Shown piece by piece: positions 44,889-53,135 of a stretch of 64,000 bases of DNA. The notes below the pieces were generated by a model that searched no databases, was not told where the DNA came from, and saw only the letters and a program-made list of their open reading frames with translations. How positions within the stretch are numbered: the stretch's first letter is position 1; each line of letters opens with the position of its first letter. The position numbers and the translations under genes were made by a program. This DNA comes from Pseudomonas marginalis (GTDB lineage Bacteria > Pseudomonadota > Gammaproteobacteria > Pseudomonadales > Pseudomonadaceae), in NCBI RefSeq assembly GCF_008692035.1, contig NZ_VTFG01000001.1:2666001-2730000 (forward strand), read 5' to 3'.

Positions 44889-44949
44889 GCCAGCCTGTGT
44901 GCTGGCTTAGTTGAACTCATCGGGGACGATTCAACTTGCCCCCGATGAG
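44874..44949. repeat. Overlapping inverted repeats at hexR 3' end
   Basis: A perfect 21-base inverted repeat (44874-44894 and 44901-44921, loop CTGTGT) starts inside hexR and spans its TAA. The right arm's end, CTCATCGGGG (44916-44925), can instead pair with CCCCGATGAG (44940-44949). The two hairpins are mutually exclusive. No T tract follows, so it is not a standard terminator. Confidence 0.8.
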
Positions 44950-44965
44950 GCCATAAGCCACGACG

Positions 44966-45811
44966 CTAGACTCCCGCCCGTGCCTGCAGACTGAGATGCG
45001 CCCGCTCCCCCGGCGCCAGGCTCGCCCCGGCCATCGCCGACTCCACGCACACAAACCCCGACGCCTCGTTAAAACTAACACCCAATAGTGGCCGGCTGCC
45101 CGGATGCCATACGACGGTGTCGGCGCTGTCGCCGGTATCGATGCACAGTTCACGCTGCCAGGCGTGATCCTTGAGGTGCAGTTCGCCATCATGCTGGAAC
45201 ACCCGCTGGCACCCGCCATCCACTCGTAACTCGCCTTCCTGCTGGCACGCCTGGCGATTGAGCTGGTCGTAACCGTGCGCGCCGTCGAGCCCAGACAGCG
45301 CTATCTCATCAACGTGTCCAATACGCCAGTAAGCGTGCAAAGCATGGCTCAACTGGCACGGCAACTCGTCCTGATGCTCGGTGCTCAGGCGCAGTTCCAG
45401 GGTGTCGCCCAGGTGCGCGTGCAGGTCGACCTGCCAGTCGCACAGCTGCAATTGCCAGTGCAGGCGCACGCCGTCGTCGTCGCTGCTGCTGTCGAGCAGT
45501 TTCCAGTCGATCAACCGCGCCCAACCATGGGACGGCCAAGCGTTTTCGCTCGGATGGCGGCCATACCATGGCCAGCACACCGGTATGCCGCCACGGATGG
45601 CGCCGACTTGCGGCCACTTGGCTGCGCACCACAGCCAGGGTTTCTGGCCACGGGGCTGAAAGTGCAACAGTTGCGCGCCCTGGCGACTGAACACCGCCTG
45701 GCACAGCGGATGGTCGATTACCAACACGTCGCGCATCTGAAAGCGCTCCCAGGCGAACACCGGACGCTCGCGCAGGGATTTGAAAAAGCGTTGCAGCGGT
45801 TGCTCATGCAT
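44966..45811 (-). CDS. D-hexose-6-phosphate mutarotase (aldose 1-epimerase family)
   Basis: Interconverts alpha and beta anomers of hexose-6-phosphates, which would feed Zwf. The 281-residue protein has GAQLLHFQPRGQKPWLW, GGIPVCWPWYGRH, SHALHAYWRIG and a late SFNEASGFVCVESA, all typical of the YeaD branch. The start at 45811 (MHEQPLQRFFKS) is the best match, with 45826 an alternative. It lies 100 bases after oprB and its terminator. Confidence 0.9.
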   Translation of the reverse strand: MHEQPLQRFFKSLRERPVFAWERFQMRDVLVIDHPLCQAVFSRQGAQLLHFQPRGQKPWLWCAAKWPQVGAIRGGIPVCWPWYGRHPSENAWPSHGWARLIDWKLLDSSSDDDGVRLHWQLQLCDWQVDLHAHLGDTLELRLSTEHQDELPCQLSHALHAYWRIGHVDEIALSGLDGAHGYDQLNRQACQQEGELRVDGGCQRVFQHDGELHLKDHAWQRELCIDTGDSADTVVWHPGSRPLLGVSFNEASGFVCVESAMAGASLAPGERAHLSLQARAGV

Positions 45812-45841
45812 GTGCCACGGTCCCAAATATCACAGTGCCAC

Positions 45842-45874
45842 CCAAAAAAAAGCGGATAGCCATGGCTACCCGCA
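45842..45874 (-). terminator. Rho-independent terminator after oprB
   Basis: On the minus strand GCGGGTAGCC-AT-GGCTATCCGC (one mismatch) followed by eight T. It separates oprB from the mutarotase gene. Confidence 0.85.
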
Positions 45875-45911
45875 AAATGCGCACAGAGAGAAGGAGCTTA
45901 TCGCAACAGCG

Positions 45912-47258
45912 TTAGAACGTAGACTGAATTTTCAGGCCCGCCACCAGCGCGTTGTCGACTTTATCCACGCCGCCCGGTTGGACAACGTATTGCAGGTTGG
46001 GACGCACGGTCAGCCAGTTGGTGACGTGGAAACCGTAGTTGATTTCGAAGTTGTACTCGGTTTCGCGGATCGGCGAGAACAGCGGGTTGTCGTAGTCGGC
46101 CACGCCGTTGGCGGCATTCAGCAGTTCGGCGTTTTTCTTCACGTCATCGTTGACGTGCAGACGCGCGGCACCAATACCGACGTCATCTTTCGGACGCGCG
46201 TCGAATGGGCCTTTGTACACCAGCATCAACGACTGGTAGTTGTCGACCAGGTTGGTTTCCTTGTCGTGGAAGGTCGCGTTGGCGGCGATGTTCAAGCCAC
46301 GGGAAGCGTCGCCGTTATGGGTGGTGAGTTGCTGCTGGGCAACGAACCAGTAGCCTTTTTTGCTGCTGCGGGTACGGTAGGCCGCACCGGTGGTAGCAGC
46401 ATCGTTGCCATTGACGTCTTCACGAACGTCAGCAGCATCGGCGGCGCTCTTGTAGTAACCCACACGGTATTCGCCCGGCAGGTTATTCACCTTCGGCGAC
46501 CAGACCAATTCCACCGGAATCACGGTGCCCTTGGTGCCGCTGCCGCTGAGCTTGAAGCCGTTGCCGTGCTCCAGCTGCGACGGGTTCTGGTTGTACGCAC
46601 CGATTTGCGCATACAGCTCAGGCGTGATGTTGTACTTCACGCGGATCGCGGCCTGGCTGACCGGCCAGTTGTACCAGGTGTTTACATAGTTACCGACCTG
46701 GGAGCCACAGAACGACAGGTTCTGGAAGTCGCACGGGAAGGTGTTGAAGTCTTCGCCTTCACCGAAGTAGCCGAGCTTCACGTCCAGCTTGTTGTCGAAC
46801 ATCTGGTGCTGAATCCAGAACTGGGTCAGGCGCACCATGTGGCCACGACCGTAGACTTCCATGGACGAGCTCAGCGTGCCGGCACGCGGGTCGCCAATGC
46901 GGTCGTTGGAGATGTTCTGGCCATTACGGTTAGTCAGCTGGATCTTGGCCTGGGTGTTATCCCAGCCCCACAGCTTTTGCAGGTCCAGCGCCACGCCCAA
47001 CCCAAACTGGTCGGAGTAACGGCCGGTCTTGTCGTCGTTGTAGCCGCCGCGCAGGTTGGCGCCCATTTCCCCTACGTAGTCAGCCTTGATGTCGATACCT
47101 TGCTCGATCAGCTTGGTACGCTCGCCGCCCCAATCACCGGTCATCCACTTGGAGTCGGCACTGAATGCATCGGCCGCCATCGCATTGGCGGACAGTACAA
47201 GGGCTGCTGCTGCTGACAGTTGGCAGATCAGCCGAGTGTTGTTGTGTTGCTTTTTCAT
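45912..47258 (-). CDS. oprB: Carbohydrate-selective porin OprB
   Basis: Outer-membrane channel for glucose and other sugars. The 448-residue protein has a signal peptide (1 to about 28, ending NAMAAD), an N-terminal SDSKWMTGDWGGERTKLIEQGID block, repeated beta strands with aromatic girdles, and ends with a C-terminal Phe (LKIQSTF) typical of outer-membrane barrels. It follows gtsD after 85 bases in the same direction. A CA-rich motif precedes its start, which fits catabolite repression. Confidence 0.94.
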   Translation of the reverse strand: MKKQHNNTRLICQLSAAAALVLSANAMAADAFSADSKWMTGDWGGERTKLIEQGIDIKADYVGEMGANLRGGYNDDKTGRYSDQFGLGVALDLQKLWGWDNTQAKIQLTNRNGQNISNDRIGDPRAGTLSSSMEVYGRGHMVRLTQFWIQHQMFDNKLDVKLGYFGEGEDFNTFPCDFQNLSFCGSQVGNYVNTWYNWPVSQAAIRVKYNITPELYAQIGAYNQNPSQLEHGNGFKLSGSGTKGTVIPVELVWSPKVNNLPGEYRVGYYKSAADAADVREDVNGNDAATTGAAYRTRSSKKGYWFVAQQQLTTHNGDASRGLNIAANATFHDKETNLVDNYQSLMLVYKGPFDARPKDDVGIGAARLHVNDDVKKNAELLNAANGVADYDNPLFSPIRETEYNFEINYGFHVTNWLTVRPNLQYVVQPGGVDKVDNALVAGLKIQSTF

Positions 47259-47277
47259 CCCTACATCCTCGTCTTTA

Positions 47278-47285
47278 TTGTTATT
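47278..47285 (-). promoter_or_regulatory. CA-rich Crc/Hfq-type motif in oprB leader
   Basis: Minus strand AATAACAA with AACAATAA overlapping it, about 20 bases before the oprB start, upstream of the ribosome site. Confidence 0.5.
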
Positions 47286-47343
47286 AAACTGTTTTTATCT
47301 AACGCGGGTTACTTTTTTCATCTAAAACAACAACTTATCTACT

Positions 47344-48504
47344 TCAGCGACCTTTGAATTGGGCCACGTTGTCCGCATGCCCCTGTGCGGGCAATGAAGA
47401 AGCAGTGCCGAGGCGCTCGCCCGTGTTGGCGTCGAACAGCAATACCTTGGATGGATCGAATTGCAGTGTCAGGGTCTCGCCCACCTGCGGCGCCACATCA
47501 GGCGCCAAACGGCAGCAGACCTTGGTGTCATTGAGCTGCACAAACACCAGTGTGTCCGGGCCGGTCGGCTCGGTGACCTGGACCTCGGCACGAATGCTCG
47601 ACGAACCATTACCCTCACCCGACGCCAGCACGATCTGCTCCGGGCGCAGGCCCAGAATCACATCACGGTCTTCCAGGCCGGCGTCGTTCATACCCAGCGG
47701 CAATTCGCATCGCGCCTGGCCGCTGTCGAGCAGCGCCACCAACTTCCCGTCCTTGCGTTTTAGGCGCATAGGAACGAAGTTCATCGGTGGTGAACCGATA
47801 AAGCTTGCCACAAATAGGTTAGCAGGGTCGTTGTAAATTTCTTTCGGCGTGCCGAATTGTTGGATGATGCCGTCCTTCATCACCGCCACTTTATCGCCCA
47901 GGGTCATCGCTTCGATCTGGTCGTGGGTCACGTAGACCGTGGTGGTCTTGAGGCGCTGGTGCATCAGCTTCATTTCGGTACGCATCTCGACGCGCAGCTT
48001 GGCGTCGAGGTTCGACAGCGGTTCGTCGAACAGGTAGATCTTCGGCCGACGTGCCAGGGCCCGGCCCATGGCCACGCGCTGTTGCTGGCCGCCGGAGAGC
48101 TGGCCCGGCTTGCGGTTGAGCAGGTGTTCGATCTGCAGCAGCTTGGCCACCCGCGCCACTTCGGCGTCGATGTCGGCCTGGGGCATCTTGCGGATCTTGA
48201 GGCCGAACTCGATGTTCTCGCGCACGCTCATGGTCGGGTACAGCGCGTAGGACTGGAACACCATGGCGATGTCACGGTCCTTGGGGCTCATGCCGCTGAC
48301 GTCCTGGTCGCCGATCATGATCGCGCCGCCGGTGATGGTCTCCAGGCCGGCGATGCAGTTCATCAGCGTGGACTTACCGCAACCCGAAGGACCGACCAGG
48401 ATCAGGAACTCCCCTTCCTTGATCGACAGTTCGATGTTCTTCAAGGTGTCGGGCAGGCCGGCGCCATAGGTCTTGTTTACATTGCGAAGTTCAAGCGTAG
48501 CCAT
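47344..48504 (-). CDS. gtsD: Glucose/mannose ABC transporter ATP-binding protein
   Basis: A 386-residue MalK/UgpC-type ATPase. Walker [10 protein letters not shown] (about 37-45), Q-loop, signature [32 protein letters not shown] with Walker B, and H-loop [17 protein letters not shown], followed by a TOBE/regulatory domain (about 240-386). It energises GtsBC. Gap to gtsC is 2 bases. Confidence 0.94.
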   Translation of the reverse strand: MATLELRNVNKTYGAGLPDTLKNIELSIKEGEFLILVGPSGCGKSTLMNCIAGLETITGGAIMIGDQDVSGMSPKDRDIAMVFQSYALYPTMSVRENIEFGLKIRKMPQADIDAEVARVAKLLQIEHLLNRKPGQLSGGQQQRVAMGRALARRPKIYLFDEPLSNLDAKLRVEMRTEMKLMHQRLKTTTVYVTHDQIEAMTLGDKVAVMKDGIIQQFGTPKEIYNDPANLFVASFIGSPPMNFVPMRLKRKDGKLVALLDSGQARCELPLGMNDAGLEDRDVILGLRPEQIVLASGEGNGSSSIRAEVQVTEPTGPDTLVFVQLNDTKVCCRLAPDVAPQVGETLTLQFDPSKVLLFDANTGERLGTASSLPAQGHADNVAQFKGR

Positions 48505-48506
48505 GA

Positions 48507-49352
48507 TTACCCCTTGACCGCGCCGGCCGTCAGGCCGCGCACGAAATACTTGCCTGCGATCACATAGACCAGCAGGGTCGGCAGCCCGGCGATCATCGCC
48601 GCCGCCATATCCACGTTATATTCCTTGGCCCCGGTGCTGGTGTTGACCAGGTTGTTCAGCGCCACCGTGATGGGCTGGGAGTCGCCACTGGAGAACACCA
48701 CACCGAACAGGAAGTCGTTCCAGATCTGAGTGAACTGCCAGATCAGGCAGACCATGATGATCGGCGTGGACATCGGCAGAATGATCTGACGGAAGATGGT
48801 GAAGAAACCGGCCCCGTCCAGGCGTGCCGCCTTGATCAGCGCATCCGGGATGCTCACGTAGTAGTTACGGAAGAACAGCGTGGTGAACGCCAGGCCGTAC
48901 ACCACGTGCACAAACACCAGGCCGGTGGTAGTGCTGGCCAGGCCCATCTTGCCGAGGGTGAACGACGCAGGCAGCAGCACGGTCTGGAACGGCAGGAAGC
49001 AGCCGAACAACAGCAAGCCGAAGAACAGCTGCGAACCACGGAAGCGCCAGAACGACAGCACATAACCGTTCAATGCACCGATGGCGGTGGAAATCAGCAC
49101 GGCCGGCACGGTGATCTTGAGCGAGTTCCAGAAGTAGCCATCCACGGTGGCCCAGGCCTTGACCCAGCCGATGCCGCTGACCACGGTCGGCCAGCTCAAC
49201 AGGTTGCCGGTGCTGATGTCTTCCGGGGTCTTGAAGCTGGTGAGCAACATCACCACCAGCGGTACCAGGTACAGCAATACAGCGAGGATCAACACCGCGT
49301 AGATCGCGATGCGGCTCAGGCTGATGGCAGGTTTGGCAGCGAGACTAGTCAT
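48507..49352 (-). CDS. gtsC: Glucose/mannose ABC transporter permease
   Basis: A 281-residue MalG-type inner-membrane permease with six hydrophobic segments and the EAA loop (YYVSIPDALIKAARLDGAGFFTIFRQIILPMS). Its start overlaps the end of gtsB by 8 bases. Confidence 0.94.
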   Translation of the reverse strand: MTSLAAKPAISLSRIAIYAVLILAVLLYLVPLVVMLLTSFKTPEDISTGNLLSWPTVVSGIGWVKAWATVDGYFWNSLKITVPAVLISTAIGALNGYVLSFWRFRGSQLFFGLLLFGCFLPFQTVLLPASFTLGKMGLASTTTGLVFVHVVYGLAFTTLFFRNYYVSIPDALIKAARLDGAGFFTIFRQIILPMSTPIIMVCLIWQFTQIWNDFLFGVVFSSGDSQPITVALNNLVNTSTGAKEYNVDMAAAMIAGLPTLLVYVIAGKYFVRGLTAGAVKG

Positions 49353-50253
49353 TACGCTTGGTCCTCAGCTCGGAGTAGAGGTAAGGCACGATGATCGCGA
49401 GGATCGCACCGAGCATCAGGATTGCACTGGCCGAGCCCATGCCCATCTGGCCACGGCTGAAGGTGAACGAGTACATGAACATGGCGGGCAGGTCGGACGA
49501 ATAGCCCGGGCCACCGGCCGTCATGGCCGCCACCAGGTCGAAGCTCTTGATCGCAATGTGCGCCAGGATCATCACCGCACTGAAGAACACCGGACGCAGG
49601 CTGGGCAGCACCACGCTCCAGTAGATGCGCGGCAGGCTCGCGCCGTCGATCTGGGCGGCACGGATGATCGACTGATCAACCCCACGCAGGCCGGCGAGGA
49701 ACATCGCCATGATGAAACCGGAGGCTTGCCACACGGCGGCAATCACCAGGCAGTAGACCACCCGGTCCGGGTCGATCAGCCAGTCGAGACGGAAGCCTTC
49801 CCAGCCCCAGTCACGCAGGAGTTTGTCCAGGCCCATGCCCGGATTGAGCAGCCATTTCCAGGCGGTACCGGTGACGATCATCGAGAGCGCCATCGGGTAC
49901 AGGTAAATGGTGCGGATAAAACCTTCGCGGCGGATTTTCTGGTCGAGGAAAATCGCCAGCGTCACGCCGATCACCAGGGTGATGCCGATGAACATCCCGC
50001 CGAACAGCGCCAGGTTCTTGCTCGCCACCCACCAACGGTCGTTGTCGAACAACCGCTCGTATTGCGCAAGACCCGCCCATTTGTAGCTTGGCAGGAACGT
50101 AGAGGTGGTGAACGAGAGCACAAACGTCCACAGGATGTAGCCGTAGAAACCCACCAACACGATGAACATGCTGGGCGCCAGCACCAGTTTGGGTAGCCAG
50201 CGCTGCAGTGCATCGAACGGCGAGGCTTTGCTGAACACAGCAACAGAACTCAT
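49345..50253 (-). CDS. gtsB: Glucose/mannose ABC transporter permease
   Basis: A 302-residue MalF-type permease with six hydrophobic segments and the EAA-like loop (AGLRGVDQSIIRAAQIDGASLPRIYWSVVLPSL). The ATG at 50253 (MSSVAVFS) is chosen over an upstream TTG at 50265. An 80-base gap with a hairpin separates it from gtsA. Confidence 0.94.
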   Translation of the reverse strand: MSSVAVFSKASPFDALQRWLPKLVLAPSMFIVLVGFYGYILWTFVLSFTTSTFLPSYKWAGLAQYERLFDNDRWWVASKNLALFGGMFIGITLVIGVTLAIFLDQKIRREGFIRTIYLYPMALSMIVTGTAWKWLLNPGMGLDKLLRDWGWEGFRLDWLIDPDRVVYCLVIAAVWQASGFIMAMFLAGLRGVDQSIIRAAQIDGASLPRIYWSVVLPSLRPVFFSAVMILAHIAIKSFDLVAAMTAGGPGYSSDLPAMFMYSFTFSRGQMGMGSASAILMLGAILAIIVPYLYSELRTKRND

Positions 50254-50293
50254 GGGGAAATCCAATACAGGGAAAAAGGACTACAGAAGCACG

Positions 50294-50326
50294 CCTTGTG
50301 AGGGGTCAGGGATCCCCCTCACAAGG
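50294..50326. other. gtsA-gtsB intercistronic stem-loop
   Basis: Perfect 12-base arms CCTTGTGAGGGG / CCCCTCACAAGG, 8 bases after the gtsA stop. No T tract follows, so it should protect or process the upstream mRNA instead of stopping transcription, as in other binding-protein operons. Confidence 0.75.
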
Positions 50327-50333
50327 TCAACCG

Positions 50334-51620
50334 TTACTTGGCAGACTTGATCGCAGCGCCGAGTTTCTTGGCGGTGTCGGCCGGGTCGGCTTTCGGGTCG
50401 TTGATGTAGTTGGTCACGACATCGAAGAACGCACCTTGCACCGCCAGGGTGGTGGCCATGTTGTGCGCCATGCTTGGCTGCAGGCCGCCGGTCTTGGCGT
50501 CAGCCAGGAAGTCCTTGGCGGCGGTCTGGGCGCAGGAGTCGAAACCGTAGGAGTCCATTTTGTTCAGCATGTCGTTGCGAACAGGGATCGAGCCCTTGTT
50601 GATGCTGAACACCTTCTGGAAGTTTTCACCCAGCACGACTTTGGCGATGTCCTGCTGGCCAGCGGCAGTGCCTTTGTCTTTCTGCTTGAACACCGCCAGG
50701 GAGTCGATGTTGTAGGTGAAGGCTTTGTCGGTGCCCGGGAAGGCTACGCACTCGTAGTCTTTGCCGGCGACTTTCTTCGCGGCGGTCCATTCGGACTTGG
50801 CCCAGTCACCCATGATCTGCATACCGGCCTTGCCGTTGATGACCTTGCCTGCTTCGAGGTTCCAGTCCTGGCCTTTGCCGTCGACGTCCATATAGGTCGC
50901 GACTTTCTTCAGCTCGGTCAGGGACTTGACCATTTCCGGGCCGGTCAGCGCAGCGTTATCGAGGTCGACCAGGGCTTTCTTGTAGCCATCGGCGCCCATT
51001 ACCGACAGGACCACCGCTTCGAACACGGTGCTGTCCTGCCAAGGCTGGCCACCGTGGGCAAGCGGGATGAAGCCCGCGGCCTTGAGCTTGTCGCCGGCGG
51101 CGTAGAATTCTTCGAGGGTGGTGGGGCTCTTGGTGATACCGGCTTTCTTGAAGACTTCCGGGTTGATCCACAGCCAGTTCACGCGGTGGATGTTGACCGG
51201 TACGGCAACGTAGTCGCCGTCGTACTTCACGGTGTCGGAGACTTTCTTGTCGAGCAGGGAATCCCATTTTTCGTCTTTGGCGACGGACTTCAGGACGTCG
51301 GTGTCGAGCAGGCCGGTAGACGCCCATTCCTGGATGTCGGGGCCCTTGATCTGGGCAACGCCTGGCGGGTTGCCGGCGACCGCGCGGCTTTTCAGCACGG
51401 TCATGGCCGTGGCACCGCCACCACCTGCAACGGCACCGTCTTTCCAGGTGAAGCCGTCTTTCTCGACTTGGGCCTTCAGGACATCTACAGCCGCTTTTTC
51501 GCCACCCGAGGTCCACCAATGCACAACTTCAACCGTCCCTTTGGAGTCGGCGGCAAATGCACTGAGGGGAAACAACGAGGCAACGGAAATAGCTACGGCG
51601 AGGCGATTAATCGCGTTCAT
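50334..51620 (-). CDS. gtsA: Glucose/mannose ABC transporter substrate-binding protein
   Basis: Periplasmic binding protein of 428 residues. Signal peptide 1 to about 23 (ending LSAFAAD), [24 protein letters not shown]-type domains with many aromatics for sugar contact, and [20 protein letters not shown]. First gene of gtsABCD. Upstream are a TGTCACCA palindrome (51722) and a CA-rich leader motif (51635). Confidence 0.95.
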   Translation of the reverse strand: MNAINRLAVAISVASLFPLSAFAADSKGTVEVVHWWTSGGEKAAVDVLKAQVEKDGFTWKDGAVAGGGGATAMTVLKSRAVAGNPPGVAQIKGPDIQEWASTGLLDTDVLKSVAKDEKWDSLLDKKVSDTVKYDGDYVAVPVNIHRVNWLWINPEVFKKAGITKSPTTLEEFYAAGDKLKAAGFIPLAHGGQPWQDSTVFEAVVLSVMGADGYKKALVDLDNAALTGPEMVKSLTELKKVATYMDVDGKGQDWNLEAGKVINGKAGMQIMGDWAKSEWTAAKKVAGKDYECVAFPGTDKAFTYNIDSLAVFKQKDKGTAAGQQDIAKVVLGENFQKVFSINKGSIPVRNDMLNKMDSYGFDSCAQTAAKDFLADAKTGGLQPSMAHNMATTLAVQGAFFDVVTNYINDPKADPADTAKKLGAAIKSAK

Positions 51621-51634
51621 CTGAATACCTTTTC

Positions 51635-51642
51635 TTGTTGTT
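51635..51642 (-). promoter_or_regulatory. CA-rich Crc/Hfq-type motif in gtsA leader
   Basis: Minus strand AACAACAA, 14 bases before the gtsA start codon and just 5' of the AAAAGG ribosome site. Confidence 0.5.
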
Positions 51643-51721
51643 ATGCATGCAAGTCTGGAGCTTGCGCTGCACGGAGTTTAAACATGGTTTTTTCGAGCAC
51701 AGGTAACAAAGGGATGCACAA

Positions 51722-51741
51722 ATGTCACCACTTGGTGACAT
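51722..51741. promoter_or_regulatory. TGTCACCA palindrome upstream of gtsA
   Basis: ATGTCACCA-CT-TGGTGACAT, perfect 9-base arms. It spans the stop codon of the upstream isomerase gene and lies 102 bases before gtsA. The same sequence occurs at 53065. Regulator not known to me; the pairing points to common control. Confidence 0.7.
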
Positions 51742-52984
51742 AACACCCAGCGCCTAAAGCGCTGGCCATGCTTGGGGCCAGGGGCAGTGCAGGCAGCACA
51801 ACCGCTTGCCAGGCATGGTACAGGTCCGGTTTACCGCCCCAGATGGTGCTGCTGGGCTGGTTGTGCGGGCTGAGTTCGTGGTGCCAGCTGCCGTGGAGGC
51901 GGTCGATGAAATGGGTGTCGCAAAACTCCCAGAAACGCCGGTACCAGGTTTCGTAATGCAGCTCACCCGTGCGTTTGAGCAAGGCCTGGGCAGCGGCGCT
52001 GGCTTCGGCGTGGGTCCAGTGCAGACGCTCGCGCACGACCGGGCGGTGGTTCCAGTCGAGGGTGTAGACGATACCGGGGGCGCCATCCACGGCCCAGGCA
52101 TAGCCGCAGGCGCTGGCGAACAGGCCCTTGGCGGCGCTCAGCAGCCAGTCCGGCGTGGCCAGCCCGGCCTGCAGGCGCGCGGCTTCCAGGTGCAGCACCA
52201 GCCGCGCCCACTCAAAGCCATGGCCAGGGGTGATGCCATACGGGCGGAAGCCATCGGCGGGGTTGTCTTCGTTGTAATCGAGCAGGGGTTGCCATTGCGC
52301 GTCGAAATGCTCGATCACCATGAACTGGTTGGCGGCGGCGTGGGTATGAATCACTCGTTCGACGATGCGCAGGGCGCGGTCCAGCCAACGAGTGTCGGCG
52401 GTGACATCGGCCAGGGCCAGGAAGGCTTCGGTGGCGTGCATGTTGCTGTTGGCGCCGCGATAGGCTTCGACGCCGTTCCAGTCCCGGGCGAAGGATTCGA
52501 GCATCACGCCCTCCTCTTCGCTCCAGAAGAACTGGTCGATGATATGAATGGCGTCGCTCAGCAGATTTTGCGCGCCAGGCGCGCCCGCCACCACGGCAGA
52601 GCTGGCGGCCAGGGCGACAAAGGCATGCAGGTAGGCCGCCTTGCCGGTGTTGCCGTCCAGGGCCTGGGGTGCGGCGAACCAGCCACCGTGTTCGCTGTCA
52701 CGCAAAGGTCCGCCCAAGGCCGCAACACCGTGCGCCACCAATTCGGCATAACCCGGCAAGCCCATGGCATGGGCCATGGCGAAGCTGTGGGTCATGCGCG
52801 CGGTATTCATGGTTTCGGCGTGGGCATCGGCCGGCAACTGGCCTTTGTCGTCGAGGTTGCCAAACCCCTCAGGCAGACGGGAGGCCTTGGCGAATGCCAG
52901 CAGGCGCTGGCCTTCGGCGGCGAGCCAGGCGTGATGGGCAGGTGCATTCAGCCAACTGCTGGCAGGCAGTGGTTGCGAGGTCAT
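51725..52984 (-). CDS. AGE-family sugar isomerase (mannose isomerase / N-acylglucosamine 2-epimerase-like)
   Basis: A 419-residue (alpha/alpha)6-barrel protein of the AGE family. Markers are NTARMTHSFAMAHAMGLPGY, EHGGWF, KAAYLHAFVALAASS, NSNMHATEAFLALADVT, ITPGHGFEWARLVLHLE and a final HGSWHHELSPHNQP. D-mannose isomerase (mannose to fructose) is the likeliest reaction given its sugar-uptake neighbour; N-acylglucosamine epimerase is the alternative. It lies 104 bases before gtsA with its own operator (53065). Confidence 0.9.
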   Translation of the reverse strand: MTSQPLPASSWLNAPAHHAWLAAEGQRLLAFAKASRLPEGFGNLDDKGQLPADAHAETMNTARMTHSFAMAHAMGLPGYAELVAHGVAALGGPLRDSEHGGWFAAPQALDGNTGKAAYLHAFVALAASSAVVAGAPGAQNLLSDAIHIIDQFFWSEEEGVMLESFARDWNGVEAYRGANSNMHATEAFLALADVTADTRWLDRALRIVERVIHTHAAANQFMVIEHFDAQWQPLLDYNEDNPADGFRPYGITPGHGFEWARLVLHLEAARLQAGLATPDWLLSAAKGLFASACGYAWAVDGAPGIVYTLDWNHRPVVRERLHWTHAEASAAAQALLKRTGELHYETWYRRFWEFCDTHFIDRLHGSWHHELSPHNQPSSTIWGGKPDLYHAWQAVVLPALPLAPSMASALGAGCYVTKW

Positions 52985-52993
52985 GGGTGGCCC

Positions 52994-53004
52994 TTATTAT
53001 TGTT
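52994..53004 (-). promoter_or_regulatory. CA-rich Crc/Hfq-type motif in isomerase leader
   Basis: Minus strand AACAATAATAA, matching AANAANAANAA, 9 bases before the start codon, overlapping the translation initiation region. Confidence 0.5.
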
Positions 53005-53064
53005 TGTGGGATGACCGGAGTCTAAACAAGGGCGAGGTGGCGGCAAGTAACGAAGGGGATGGGA

Positions 53065-53086
53065 AATGTCACCAGATGGTGACATT
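53065..53086. promoter_or_regulatory. TGTCACCA palindrome upstream of the isomerase gene
   Basis: AATGTCACCA-GA-TGGTGACATT, perfect 10-base arms, 81 bases before the isomerase start. Same sequence and spacing as 51722. Confidence 0.7.
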
Positions 53087-53100
53087 CAAGCCGCTTAGTC

Positions 53101-53130
53101 GGCCTGTGGCGAGCGGGCTTGCCACAGGCC
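53101..53130. repeat. Hairpin with REP-like core
   Basis: GGCCTGTGGC/GCCACAGGCC arms around GAGCGGGCTT, downstream of the coiled-coil gene on the minus strand. The loop shares GAGCGGGCTTG with the REPIN family at 3372. Confidence 0.65.
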
Positions 53131-53135
53131 CGATA

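Noticed and set aside
44874..44921. Standard rho-independent terminator for hexR
   Set aside because: Strong stem but no following T tract, and the stem begins within the coding sequence.
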